Source: Spirochaetales bacterium (lineage in GTDB: Bacteria > Spirochaetota > Spirochaetia > Sphaerochaetales > Sphaerochaetaceae). From it: a stretch of DNA of 44,090 nt. A program made the translations under genes and the position numbers. Every line of letters begins with the position of its first letter. The first letter of the stretch is position 1. The notes below the pieces were generated by a model. That model did no database searches. It was not told the origin of the DNA and saw only the letters and a program-made list of their open reading frames with translations. The stretch covers positions 1-44,090 of the forward strand of contig JAAYQW010000051.1 of assembly GCA_012519115.1 (NCBI GenBank), in the 5' to 3' direction. Positions 7,540 to 14,815 of this stretch are shown in pieces.

Positions 7540-9188
7540 AAAAGCATATCTTCCGCTCCATCCTCATCGTTGCGGTAGCCGTGCTTGTCTTATGCCTTGG
7601 CTTGATGATGAGCGTGATGTACCGGTCCCTTCTCGCAGAGCAGCACGAACAGCTCAAAACCAAGCTTGCTATTATCACCCACGGCATTGAAGAGGGTGGT
7701 GTTTATTGGCTTGAAAACCTCGACATGAAAGGGTACAGAGTGACGCTCATCACTTCCGAAGGTGTGGTTCTGTATGACAACATGGCGGACGCCGCATCCA
7801 TGGAGAATCACCTGGAGCGAGAGGAGATAGCCGATGCGCTTCAAAGCGGCAGCGGTGAAAGCGTACGCTTCTCATCTACCTTGACGACAAAAACGTTCTA
7901 TCACGCGAAGCGTCTCGAAGACGGCAGCATCTTGCGTATTTCCTTTACAAAGAACAGCGTTCTTTCGATTCTTTTGGGTATGCTGACACCTGTTTTGATC
8001 ATTCTCGTCGCCGCCATCATTCTTTCATCGATCCTGGCAAGCCGCATCGCCAAGCGTACGATCACCTCCTTGAATACCCTCGACCTTGAACATCCGCTGA
8101 ACAATAACACGTATGACGAGCTTTCCCCGTTGCTTCTGCGCATTTCGCACCAAAAACGGCAAATTGAAAGTCAGCGAAGCGAGCTTAATAAAAAACGCGA
8201 TGAGTTTTCCCTGATTACCCAAAGCATGAATGAAGGCTTAGTGCTGTTGAACGATAAAGGCGTCATCGTCTCCATCAACCCCGCGGCGCAGCATGTGTTT
8301 CGAACGGATGCCTCCTGCATCGGGAAGGATTTCTTCATAGTGGAACGCAGCAGCGAGATCCGCGGCGCCATGAAAACAGCCGCCGACAGCGGGCATGGGC
8401 AGACGAAGCTCCGACGCGCCGGAAGGCGGTATGAGATCAACGCAAGCCGGATCGACTTCAACAATGAAGCTGTTGGAACCGCGATACTCGTTTTCGACGT
8501 GACGGAAAAAGCTCTGTTGGAACAGCAACGCCGCGAGTTTACCGCGAACGTATCCCATGAGTTAAAAACGCCTCTCCAGTCCATTATGGGTAGGGCGGAG
8601 CTGATCGAGAACGGAGTTGCCAAGCCGGAGGATATGCCGCGCTTTGGAGGCTGCATCCGCTCTGAAGCAGCCAGGCTTTTGATTCTCATCGAGGACATCA
8701 TCCACCTGTCACAGCTCGACGAAGGCGGCGAACTCCCGTGGGAAAACGTCGATCTCTACGAAATTGCCACCGAAACGCTTGAATTGCTCCAAGATACGGC
8801 AACAGACAGAAAGGTAAGGCTATCGCTTGCCGGCAGCCCTGCCAGTGTGAACGGAGTTCGTGGACTTCTAAGCGAAATCATCTACAACCTTTGCGACAAT
8901 GCGATCAAGTACAATCATGAAGACGGTCTTGTGGAAGTTTCCGTGTCAGATGACGAAAACAAGGCAGTTATCCGAGTGAAGGACACCGGCATCGGGATTC
9001 CGATCGAGCATCAAAAACGTGTGTTTGAACGGTTCTACCGGGTTGACAAGAGTCATTCCAAGGATACGGGCGGTACGGGACTGGGACTTTCCATCGTAAA
9101 GCATGCAACCCTTCTGCATAACGGAAAAATCGAAATGAACAGCAAGATTGGCGAAGGAACGGTCATCACGATAACGTTGCCCAAATGA
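7536..9188 (+). CDS. phoR: PhoR-type sensor histidine kinase
   Basis: Membrane sensor kinase for PhoB, 550 residues. A first membrane span lies at about 8-28, then an extracytoplasmic region of ~110 residues, a second span near 145-168, a HAMP-like linker, a PAS domain (about 225-330) and the kinase core. The phosphoacceptor is His341 in SHELKTPLQ. ATP-binding boxes are visible: NLCDNAIKYN, VKDTGIGIP, FERFYRVDKS and GGTGLGLSIVKH. ATG 7536 overlaps the phoB stop (ATGA). The operon ends here; no strong plus-strand terminator follows, and the next gene is convergent. Confidence 0.93.
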   Translation: MKKHIFRSILIVAVAVLVLCLGLMMSVMYRSLLAEQHEQLKTKLAIITHGIEEGGVYWLENLDMKGYRVTLITSEGVVLYDNMADAASMENHLEREEIADALQSGSGESVRFSSTLTTKTFYHAKRLEDGSILRISFTKNSVLSILLGMLTPVLIILVAAIILSSILASRIAKRTITSLNTLDLEHPLNNNTYDELSPLLLRISHQKRQIESQRSELNKKRDEFSLITQSMNEGLVLLNDKGVIVSINPAAQHVFRTDASCIGKDFFIVERSSEIRGAMKTAADSGHGQTKLRRAGRRYEINASRIDFNNEAVGTAILVFDVTEKALLEQQRREFTANVSHELKTPLQSIMGRAELIENGVAKPEDMPRFGGCIRSEAARLLILIEDIIHLSQLDEGGELPWENVDLYEIATETLELLQDTATDRKVRLSLAGSPASVNGVRGLLSEIIYNLCDNAIKYNHEDGLVEVSVSDDENKAVIRVKDTGIGIPIEHQKRVFERFYRVDKSHSKDTGGTGLGLSIVKHATLLHNGKIEMNSKIGEGTVITITLPK

Positions 9189-9215
9189 TCTATTCACGAT
9201 TGTTCAGCAGATTCC

Positions 9216-9248
9216 AAAAAAGACCCCGCTTTCTACAAGAAGGGGGGT
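9216..9248 (-). terminator. Terminator of the metallophosphoesterase gene
   Basis: AAGGGGGGT (9240-9248) pairs with ACCCCGCTT (9223-9231) with one central mismatch. On the minus strand the stem is followed by six T (A6 at 9216-9221). It lies 20 bases past the stop codon at 9268 and is oriented to end the minus-strand gene. It may also help insulate the convergent phoR. Confidence 0.65.
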
Positions 9249-9267
9249 ATCAATGTTTATCGGATCG

Positions 9268-9999
9268 TCAGGCCGGAGCTTTTCCTTTTTCCAACGTATA
9301 GCGGAGAAACTTGAAGAGTGGAAATCCTTCCAAAGCATGATCGACTTCCTGGATATATTTTTTCGTATCATATTCGACACGGCGGAATTGAACTCGTGTC
9401 TTTCCATCGGCGCATTCGACGATCGCGTAACTCGGGCGGGTATCGCCGTCCAGACCGAATCCGACTGCGCCGGGGTTTACAAATCGAACATCATCGACCG
9501 TAAAATCGGAAGGGATGTGGGTGTGAGCCGAAAGCACGAGCTGAATGCCGTCCTCTTTCATCTTTTTAGCAAGCATCGGGGTCTTTTCGTCTGTTTCATA
9601 CAGTCCGTCGCTGATGCTTGTCGGAGTCCCGTGACATGCAAGAATATTCACGTCACAAACATCAAATTGCTTGGTCAGATCGAACGCGGCAACCCCTTCA
9701 CGGGCCATTTTTCTCATCCTAATCGATGTGTACTTGTAATGTTTCAAGAGTTGTTCATCCTCTTCATTGTTCACGACAAATGACGGAATCTTTTCCAGAT
9801 ACTCGTCGCTGTTGCCTTTGATGGTAACAATTGGCTTATATTTCATCAGAAGCTCAAAACACATTTGAGGATCGAGGCCGTTATACACAAGGTCACCGAG
9901 AAACACGATATCTTCGGCTCCGGCTTGTGAGGCATCAGTAAGTACAGCTTCCAAAGCACGAAGGTTTCCATGGATGTCAGCAAGAACTGCTAACTTCAT
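9268..9999 (-). CDS. Calcineurin-like metallophosphoesterase (YfcE/MJ0936-like)
   Basis: A 243-residue two-metal phosphoesterase of unknown substrate. All metal-ligand motifs are present: DIHGN (Asp8, His10), GDL (Asp36), GNSDE (Asn63, Asp65), CHGTP (His123) and SAHTH (His159, His161). No signal peptide or membrane span is seen, so it is cytoplasmic. The start at 9999 has GGAGG 7 bases upstream. It is monocistronic and convergent with phoR. A role in phosphate recovery would fit the neighbouring pst operon, but that is only inference from position; nucleotides or phosphodiesters are equally possible. I see nothing definite in the 175 bases between it and the recombinase gene. Confidence 0.88.
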   Translation of the reverse strand: MKLAVLADIHGNLRALEAVLTDASQAGAEDIVFLGDLVYNGLDPQMCFELLMKYKPIVTIKGNSDEYLEKIPSFVVNNEEDEQLLKHYKYTSIRMRKMAREGVAAFDLTKQFDVCDVNILACHGTPTSISDGLYETDEKTPMLAKKMKEDGIQLVLSAHTHIPSDFTVDDVRFVNPGAVGFGLDGDTRPSYAIVECADGKTRVQFRRVEYDTKKYIQEVDHALEGFPLFKFLRYTLEKGKAPA

Positions 10000-10174
10000 T
10001 ATTTTACCTCCAATTCATTCCATTGAATCCACTGTACCACAAGCGATTGTTCAGAGAAACTCTCCAACCGTTGATAAATAGCAATTTTTGCCCTTGAATT
10101 TCCTGTAAAAGGAATATTCATGGGTATTTCATCATAAGAGTCATACATATATGCACATATGTCCAATAGCTATG

Positions 10175-11389
10175 CTAAGCAGTTTCATCGTTTTCAAGCA
10201 ATGAGAGAATCGTTTTCTCTTGAGCAAGCGCAACGGCTTGGAGGGTGCGTTGGCTTACATGAGTATACAGATCGCTAAGTTGTTGACTGGAGTGGCCGAT
10301 CGTCAGACGAAGAATATGCTCATCGACGTGACCTCTGAGCAAGGTATTGGCCATATGGCGCAACGAATGGAAGGAGATATTCCGTTCTTTGAGCTCTTCA
10401 GCGGTAAAGACCTCGCTTGCGATCAGCTCTTCTTTGAATCGGGAGCTGAAATAATGGCTGGATACAAACCCGCCGCCCCGCTTTGACCAGAAGACCAGAT
10501 CATGCTCACCCTCATACGGATTGCTCTCCGCCAAAGCATGAAGATCATCAATCACATAGGAAGGGCAGGGGACGAGCCGAGTCCGTTTGCCTTTTGGCAT
10601 CTTCAATCCGGCATGATCGGCATACGCATGTTCGATGATGATCGAGTCTTCACCAAGCGCGGATTTCTTGAGCGCCCGTAGCTCTCCGCTGCGCATTCCT
10701 GTCAGCAGGGAAAGGAGGATGGCAAGGTAGATCCGCTTTTCACTGTGTTCCTTCGCATAGACCATGAACCGAATCAATTCATCTTCCGTTAATATGCCGC
10801 GTTGTTTATGGACCACATACAGCGGTTCAACAGCTACGGTTTTTGTTCGATCGAGAAGCCCTCTTCTTTGGGCTTCGCTGAGTGCTACACCGACAGCACT
10901 CATGATGATATTGATCGTGCTGAAACTCACTTTCTCCGCCTCTACCAAAGAAAGCTGCAATCGCTCAACATCATCAAGCGTTACTTCCGAGAGCAGCAGA
11001 TCATGATCGACGACCGGCAACACATGATTGGTGATCATGTTATTTCGAATATGGATGTAATCTTTGTTTAACGAACCGGGCTGCAAAAGATTTTTACGCT
11101 TTACATATTCGCTCCTGGTCCAATCGTAGAACCCGGCCAAGTACTCATGAAACGTGACTTTTGATGGTTTGGAGAAGACCAATCCCTGTTGCAACGCCCT
11201 TTGGCAGATTCGAACAGCTTCATCCCGCCTGGTAATTGGGTTTCCATCATATTCGCCCAATGCTTTCTTAAGAACTTCAACGCTCTTCTTATTCCCCCGC
11301 TTGCCGGTAGCGGGATCACGAAAAAGGGCGTAATAAAAGAACCGTTCATTACCTTTGATGCGACAGAGGGTAAATGGTGCAATGGCCAT
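10175..11389 (-). CDS. Tyrosine recombinase / phage-type integrase
   Basis: Site-specific recombinase of 404 residues. The catalytic set is complete: Arg233 (TGMRSGE), a Lys at 265-269 (PKGKR), His341 and Arg344 (HSLRH), His366 (IGHSS) and the nucleophile Tyr375 (LYTHVS). The N-terminal region (about 5-75) resembles an arm-type DNA-binding domain and residues ~78-180 the SAM-like core-binding domain, as in integrases of phages and integrative elements. ATG 11389 is chosen because AGGAG lies 8 bases upstream; a longer TTG start is less likely. No excisionase, capsid or conjugation gene is nearby, so the element may be a remnant. It reads away from the AT-rich zone next to smpB. Confidence 0.92.
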   Translation of the reverse strand: MAIAPFTLCRIKGNERFFYYALFRDPATGKRGNKKSVEVLKKALGEYDGNPITRRDEAVRICQRALQQGLVFSKPSKVTFHEYLAGFYDWTRSEYVKRKNLLQPGSLNKDYIHIRNNMITNHVLPVVDHDLLLSEVTLDDVERLQLSLVEAEKVSFSTINIIMSAVGVALSEAQRRGLLDRTKTVAVEPLYVVHKQRGILTEDELIRFMVYAKEHSEKRIYLAILLSLLTGMRSGELRALKKSALGEDSIIIEHAYADHAGLKMPKGKRTRLVPCPSYVIDDLHALAESNPYEGEHDLVFWSKRGGGFVSSHYFSSRFKEELIASEVFTAEELKERNISFHSLRHMANTLLRGHVDEHILRLTIGHSSQQLSDLYTHVSQRTLQAVALAQEKTILSLLENDETA

Positions 11390-11933
11390 AGGGCACACTC
11401 CTGCTATATACAAAATGTTCAATAATCTGTTCAATCTTCTCTAAAATGAGAAATATTGCCATATATCTGGATATTTATATTTCATCTTATTATATATAGT
11501 TATATCGCATTCTAGCCAACAATACAAGACTTTCCTACTTACTATGTTATAGTAAGTAGATATTTTTATTCGTGCCTGCATAGTTTTTACATATTTATAT
11601 TATATACTGTATATATACATTCTATGTTACTTTAATAACTTAGCGTATTATTTGTTATATTTAAATGTAAAACTATATATTCTTATATATTATAATAATA
11701 TATATAATTTTTAAGGTGTTTGTAAAATTCCAAATTTTATATCTATTCTATATTTGTTATAATAAATACATACATAAATTGCATATATGATTTTAATATA
11801 CATTAAATATATCTTAAAAATAACATTATATTAAAATATGTAATTTTTAAATTTTCCGATTTTTATGACATACGGGCGCTTTCCACCCATTGATTATTCA
11901 TGGACAGAAGAGAAGGACGATTGTGGGAATGTT
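11390..11933. other. Gene-free, extremely AT-rich stretch between integrase and smpB
   Basis: I find no plausible protein gene or structured RNA here. The core is extraordinarily AT-rich: 32 G/C in the 240 bases from 11581 to 11820 by hand count (about 13%), against roughly half G+C in the flanking genes. It contains many TATATA-type runs and, near its left side, a perfect inverted repeat (11535-11559). It may be part of the integrated element, its attachment region, or a decayed insertion. I saw no DnaA boxes that would suggest an origin. Confidence 0.8.
11535..11559. repeat. Perfect 11-bp inverted repeat with 3-base spacer
   Basis: CTACTTACTAT (11535-11545) is followed by GTT and the exact reverse complement ATAGTAAGTAG (11549-11559), then ATATTTTTATT. 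It lies about 146 bases upstream of the integrase start. It could be an operator, a recombinase-binding or attachment site, or a weak plus-strand terminator. Confidence 0.85.
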
Positions 11934-12404
11934 CTAGAAATTGAGTTGTTTCAACTCGCGCTTGGCATCGCGTTCCATATCACGCGCTTTGATCGCATTG
12001 CGCTTGTCGTGCAGCTGTTTACCCCGACAGAGAGAAATCTGTACCTTTACGAGATTACCCCTAAGGTAGATCGCGGTGGGAACCAGCGTAAAGCCTTTCT
12101 CATCGACTTTCCGCCTCAGCTGCTTGATCTGTCGTTTATGAGCCAGAAGCCGACGGTTTCGGTTTGGTTCGTGATTGTGGATATTTCCGTGAGTGTAGGG
12201 TTGAATCGTCAAACCGATGAGCTCCAAGTTGTTGTCTTTGATCGCCGCATAGCTGTCCCCGAAGCTGAACCGGCCGGCACGAATCGATTTGACTTCGGTG
12301 CCGACAAGGGAAATGCCGCACTCGAGATCTTCAACCACCTCATAGTTGAAGTATGCCTTGCGGTTCTTTTGGAGCATCTTGATATGATCCTTGGAATGCT
12401 TCAT
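11934..12404 (-). CDS. smpB: SmpB, tmRNA-binding protein
   Basis: SmpB binds the tRNA-like domain of tmRNA and places it on stalled ribosomes. The 156-residue product shows the family signatures: NRKAYFNYEVVEDLECGISLVGTEVKS with the start of its barrel, then GRFSFGDSYAAI, the GLTIQPY region and RRLLAHKRQI, with a basic C-terminal tail (KRNAIKARDMERDAKREL) that mimics the anticodon stem. Start ATG 12404 overlaps the stop of the upstream gene (TGATG), so translation is probably coupled. An in-frame GTG one codon earlier is possible. Its RNA partner ssrA is at the left end of this window on the opposite strand. Confidence 0.96.
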   Translation of the reverse strand: MKHSKDHIKMLQKNRKAYFNYEVVEDLECGISLVGTEVKSIRAGRFSFGDSYAAIKDNNLELIGLTIQPYTHGNIHNHEPNRNRRLLAHKRQIKQLRRKVDEKGFTLVPTAIYLRGNLVKVQISLCRGKQLHDKRNAIKARDMERDAKRELKQLNF

Positions 12405-13741
12405 CACTCAAACCATCCGACTCGAAATCCGATGTAATCATGTGCGCTATCCGGTTCGATCACGCCAACCGAATCGATCGTGACGTCTTTGCTGATCATG
12501 CTGCCGCCCTTGACGACCACCTGTTTCTGCAGACGATAGGCCTTGGCGAGCTCCTGCAGCCGATCATAGTCGGCATGCCTGCCTTGTGGAATGTAGTGGC
12601 TGTCCGTCATCTCCCAGACTCCGCCGAGAAGACCGAGAAGAGGCTCCGAGGCTTCAGAAAGAGTGAGGGATCCATCACGCTCCGTATGTACTTGGCTGTA
12701 CGCCGCCTGGGTCCACATCGCTTCGGTCGGAAGGAACACCTCCTTGCCGCTTTTTTCACTGAGCCATCGGACAAACGCCCGGGCCGCATGATAGTTCACG
12801 TTATAGATCGGTCGGCCGGTTGAAAACTGCGTCGACAGCGAGAGACCGGCGAGGTAGGAGGAATCGTTTACCGTGTTTTTGGACCATTGAGGATTCTCTT
12901 GAACAAAGACGGCCCACTCGTATTGGGATACCGGTCGCTTGGCCAAAACAAAATCCTCGGTCGTGACGAGTGCGTAGCCGCTCTGAGGCGCGGCTCCGTC
13001 ACCGATGACGAAGGAGGAGCCTTTATAAAAATACCCCTCGATGGTGAGATCGCCCGCTGTAAGCACCGTCGGTTTTCCAACCGGCGGAAGCTCTTGAACG
13101 CTCGATTGAACGGGAGCGGATTTGGGCTCTATCGAGAAGAACTCTTTTGCTTCGCCTTTCATCGTATCATTGCTGATGAAGCTCAGGGCAAGATCGACGA
13201 TCGCTTTCTTATCCTTTACCTGCAAAGCCTCCAGATCATTGTGGAGATTGGCATAGACCGGCTGATACGGAAATTGGGCAGGATACTCCAACGATTTGCT
13301 GATCTCCTGGATTTCATTAAGGAGAAAAGAGACGATCGAAGCTTTTTCTTCTTCGGAAAGATTGATCGGGGGAGGGGAAACCACCCGTGTCCGATGAACC
13401 AGATTCGTGAGAAAGACGGGATGATCAATGCTTATTTCCGTTTCAGCGTAGACTTGATCGGCTTTGATGTAGGCAACCGCATGATTGCCGCTGGGAACGA
13501 AGTACTGATGAGTCGCCGAGCCTAGGTATGTTCCATCCAGCAGGATTCCCGTTTCGCTCAATGGTGCTTCAAACGTAACATATCGTCCGCCTTTGCGGAT
13601 TCCGGGAAGAAATCCGAACAGAAAGATCAGCAAGAGCACGATGAGAATGATGAGACCGAGGAGATAATATCCGGGTCTCAGATTGAACAATTTCGGGAGA
13701 ACCACCTCTTCTACCGGAGGGAGATCGATCTTTGGTTTCAT
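12404..13741 (-). CDS. Membrane-anchored PEGA-like / FGE-sulfatase (SUMF1)-fold protein
   Basis: A 445-residue protein of unknown function. It has one membrane span (about 25-45) after a short cytoplasmic N-terminus, then a PEGA-like beta segment (about 54-92, GILLDGTYLGSATHQYFVPSGNH). A helical middle follows, and then a C-terminal SUMF1/FGE-type fold from about 265 on (VSQYEWAVFV, NVNYHAARAFVRWLSEKSG, FLPTEAMWTQAA, GGVWEMT, VVKGGSM, GFRVGWF). No cysteine occurs anywhere, so it cannot act as a formylglycine-generating oxidase; the fold is probably a binding or structural module outside the inner membrane. ATG 13741 is chosen; there is no Shine-Dalgarno, and the predicted promoter puts the transcript start beside it. 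It is cotranscribed with smpB. Confidence 0.75.
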   Translation of the reverse strand: MKPKIDLPPVEEVVLPKLFNLRPGYYLLGLIILIVLLLIFLFGFLPGIRKGGRYVTFEAPLSETGILLDGTYLGSATHQYFVPSGNHAVAYIKADQVYAETEISIDHPVFLTNLVHRTRVVSPPPINLSEEEKASIVSFLLNEIQEISKSLEYPAQFPYQPVYANLHNDLEALQVKDKKAIVDLALSFISNDTMKGEAKEFFSIEPKSAPVQSSVQELPPVGKPTVLTAGDLTIEGYFYKGSSFVIGDGAAPQSGYALVTTEDFVLAKRPVSQYEWAVFVQENPQWSKNTVNDSSYLAGLSLSTQFSTGRPIYNVNYHAARAFVRWLSEKSGKEVFLPTEAMWTQAAYSQVHTERDGSLTLSEASEPLLGLLGGVWEMTDSHYIPQGRHADYDRLQELAKAYRLQKQVVVKGGSMISKDVTIDSVGVIEPDSAHDYIGFRVGWFE

Positions 13742-13749
13742 ACACAAGT

Positions 13750-13800
13750 AAGGTAGCCATCCCTCATTGCCTTGTCAACCAATAACCGTTGTGATACCTT
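13750..13800. promoter_or_regulatory. Near-symmetric divergent promoter pair (lepB plus; PEGA/SUMF1-smpB minus)
   Basis: The two -35 boxes overlap: plus TTGTCA at 13772-13777 and minus TTGACA covering 13778-13773. Each is followed after exactly 17 bases by the same -10 hexamer TACCTT: plus 13795-13800, minus 13755-13750. TACCTT keeps the most conserved TAnnnT positions. Expected transcript starts are about 13807 and 13743, at or next to the ATGs at 13808 and 13741. Confidence 0.55.
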
Positions 13801-13807
13801 GCCTCAT

Positions 13808-14815
13808 ATGGACCGATTCTTAACCCGCCTGGAGAGTGCGACTGTTCGATATCTTACCCATCGCAAGGCAGTTCGCCTCCATCACAAGATGAATAAGCCG
13901 AAACGCACCTTCCTGGGCGAGCTGAAAGGGTGGGCAGATGCATTGGTCTTCGCCGTCTTCGCAGTTTTGCTGATCAACCAGTATCTGTTTCAGCTCTTCG
14001 TGATTCCTACGCCTTCGATGGTTTCGACGCTGGACATCGGTGATCGGGTGTTCGTCTCAAAAACCATTTACGGAGTCGAACTGTATCCCACCGGGCCGAA
14101 GGTCGGTTCAAAAAACCGACAGGTCAAGCGCGATGCGATCATCACGTTCTATAACCCCGAATACGACTCGAAAGGACCTCTCTTCGATATTCTTTCACAG
14201 ATCGTCTTCAGCGGCACGCTTTCACTGGTGAACATCGACCGCAATGAGGACGGATCGATCGCTGAACGGCTTTTTGTGAAACGGGCGATCGGGTTGCCGG
14301 AAGAACTCGTTCGCTTCGTCAACGGGAATGCGGAGCTCAGAAAGGTCGGCTTCACCTCCTTTGAAGATGAGGTCTCATTCCGTGAAGATTCAGGATTGGC
14401 ACCCGCTCCCCATCGCTCGATCGATCCCGAATTGTACAGTGGACTGAATGCGTGGGGATCGTTGTTCGGGTATCAGGAAGAGGGGTTTGATGTAAACAAC
14501 GCGCCGAACCATCTGAAGAGCAGATACAACAGCGTAGCGCATCTCTCCTATCCCCCCGATTACTACACCTTTGAAAAAGCCCGGGCGGAAACTCGGCATC
14601 TGCTCGATCCGACGAGCCTTCAAGCACGTTCCGAAGCCAGCCACTACCGCCGCGGCACCTATGTTCCCCGAAATGCGATTCTTCCTTTGGGTGATAACCG
14701 TGATAATAGTCGGGACGGGCGTTATTTCGGTCCGGTCGATCAAAGCACGATCAACGGCAGCGTCGTGTTCCGCTTCTGGCCGCCCGGCCGGGTAAGACCG
14801 ATGGGCAACGCCTGA
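13808..14815 (+). CDS. lepB: Signal peptidase I (LepB)
   Basis: Cleaves signal peptides from exported proteins at the outer face of the inner membrane. The 335-residue product has one clear span (about 43-64) directly before the catalytic box IPTPSMVSTLDIGDRVFVSK-like region with nucleophile Ser70. The general base is Lys158 (VKRAIGLP), and the conserved LGDNRDNSRDGRYFG box is at about 294-308. About 135 residues separate the Lys box from the LGDNRDNS box, a large insert of no recognised fold. ATG 13808 is preferred over TTG 13772, which lies inside the predicted -35 element. No Shine-Dalgarno is visible, so the message may be leaderless. The stop overlaps the hemW start (TGATG). Confidence 0.92.
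   Translation: MDRFLTRLESATVRYLTHRKAVRLHHKMNKPKRTFLGELKGWADALVFAVFAVLLINQYLFQLFVIPTPSMVSTLDIGDRVFVSKTIYGVELYPTGPKVGSKNRQVKRDAIITFYNPEYDSKGPLFDILSQIVFSGTLSLVNIDRNEDGSIAERLFVKRAIGLPEELVRFVNGNAELRKVGFTSFEDEVSFREDSGLAPAPHRSIDPELYSGLNAWGSLFGYQEEGFDVNNAPNHLKSRYNSVAHLSYPPDYYTFEKARAETRHLLDPTSLQARSEASHYRRGTYVPRNAILPLGDNRDNSRDGRYFGPVDQSTINGSVVFRFWPPGRVRPMGNA

Noticed and set aside
9253-9783. A 176-codon plus-strand frame opposite the metallophosphoesterase
   Set aside because: No recognisable motif, and the opposite strand encodes a protein with all metal ligands conserved.
10141-10165. ACATAT/ATATGT partial palindrome just past the integrase stop, considered as its terminator or an att site
   Set aside because: Only six AT base pairs, no T-run in the right direction and no second copy seen.
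11390-11870. AT-rich zone considered as a replication origin
   Set aside because: No DnaA-box clusters, iterons, dnaA, dnaN or replication initiator gene nearby.
11862-11900. ACGGGCGCTTTCCACCCA resembles part of the tmRNA 3' end (ACGGGGG...CCCACC), a possible attachment repeat
   Set aside because: The match needs gaps and lacks the TTCGAA core, so it is not above chance.
13772-13807. TTG 13772 as the lepB start
   Set aside because: It coincides with the predicted -35 box; the ATG at 13808 matches the predicted transcript start.
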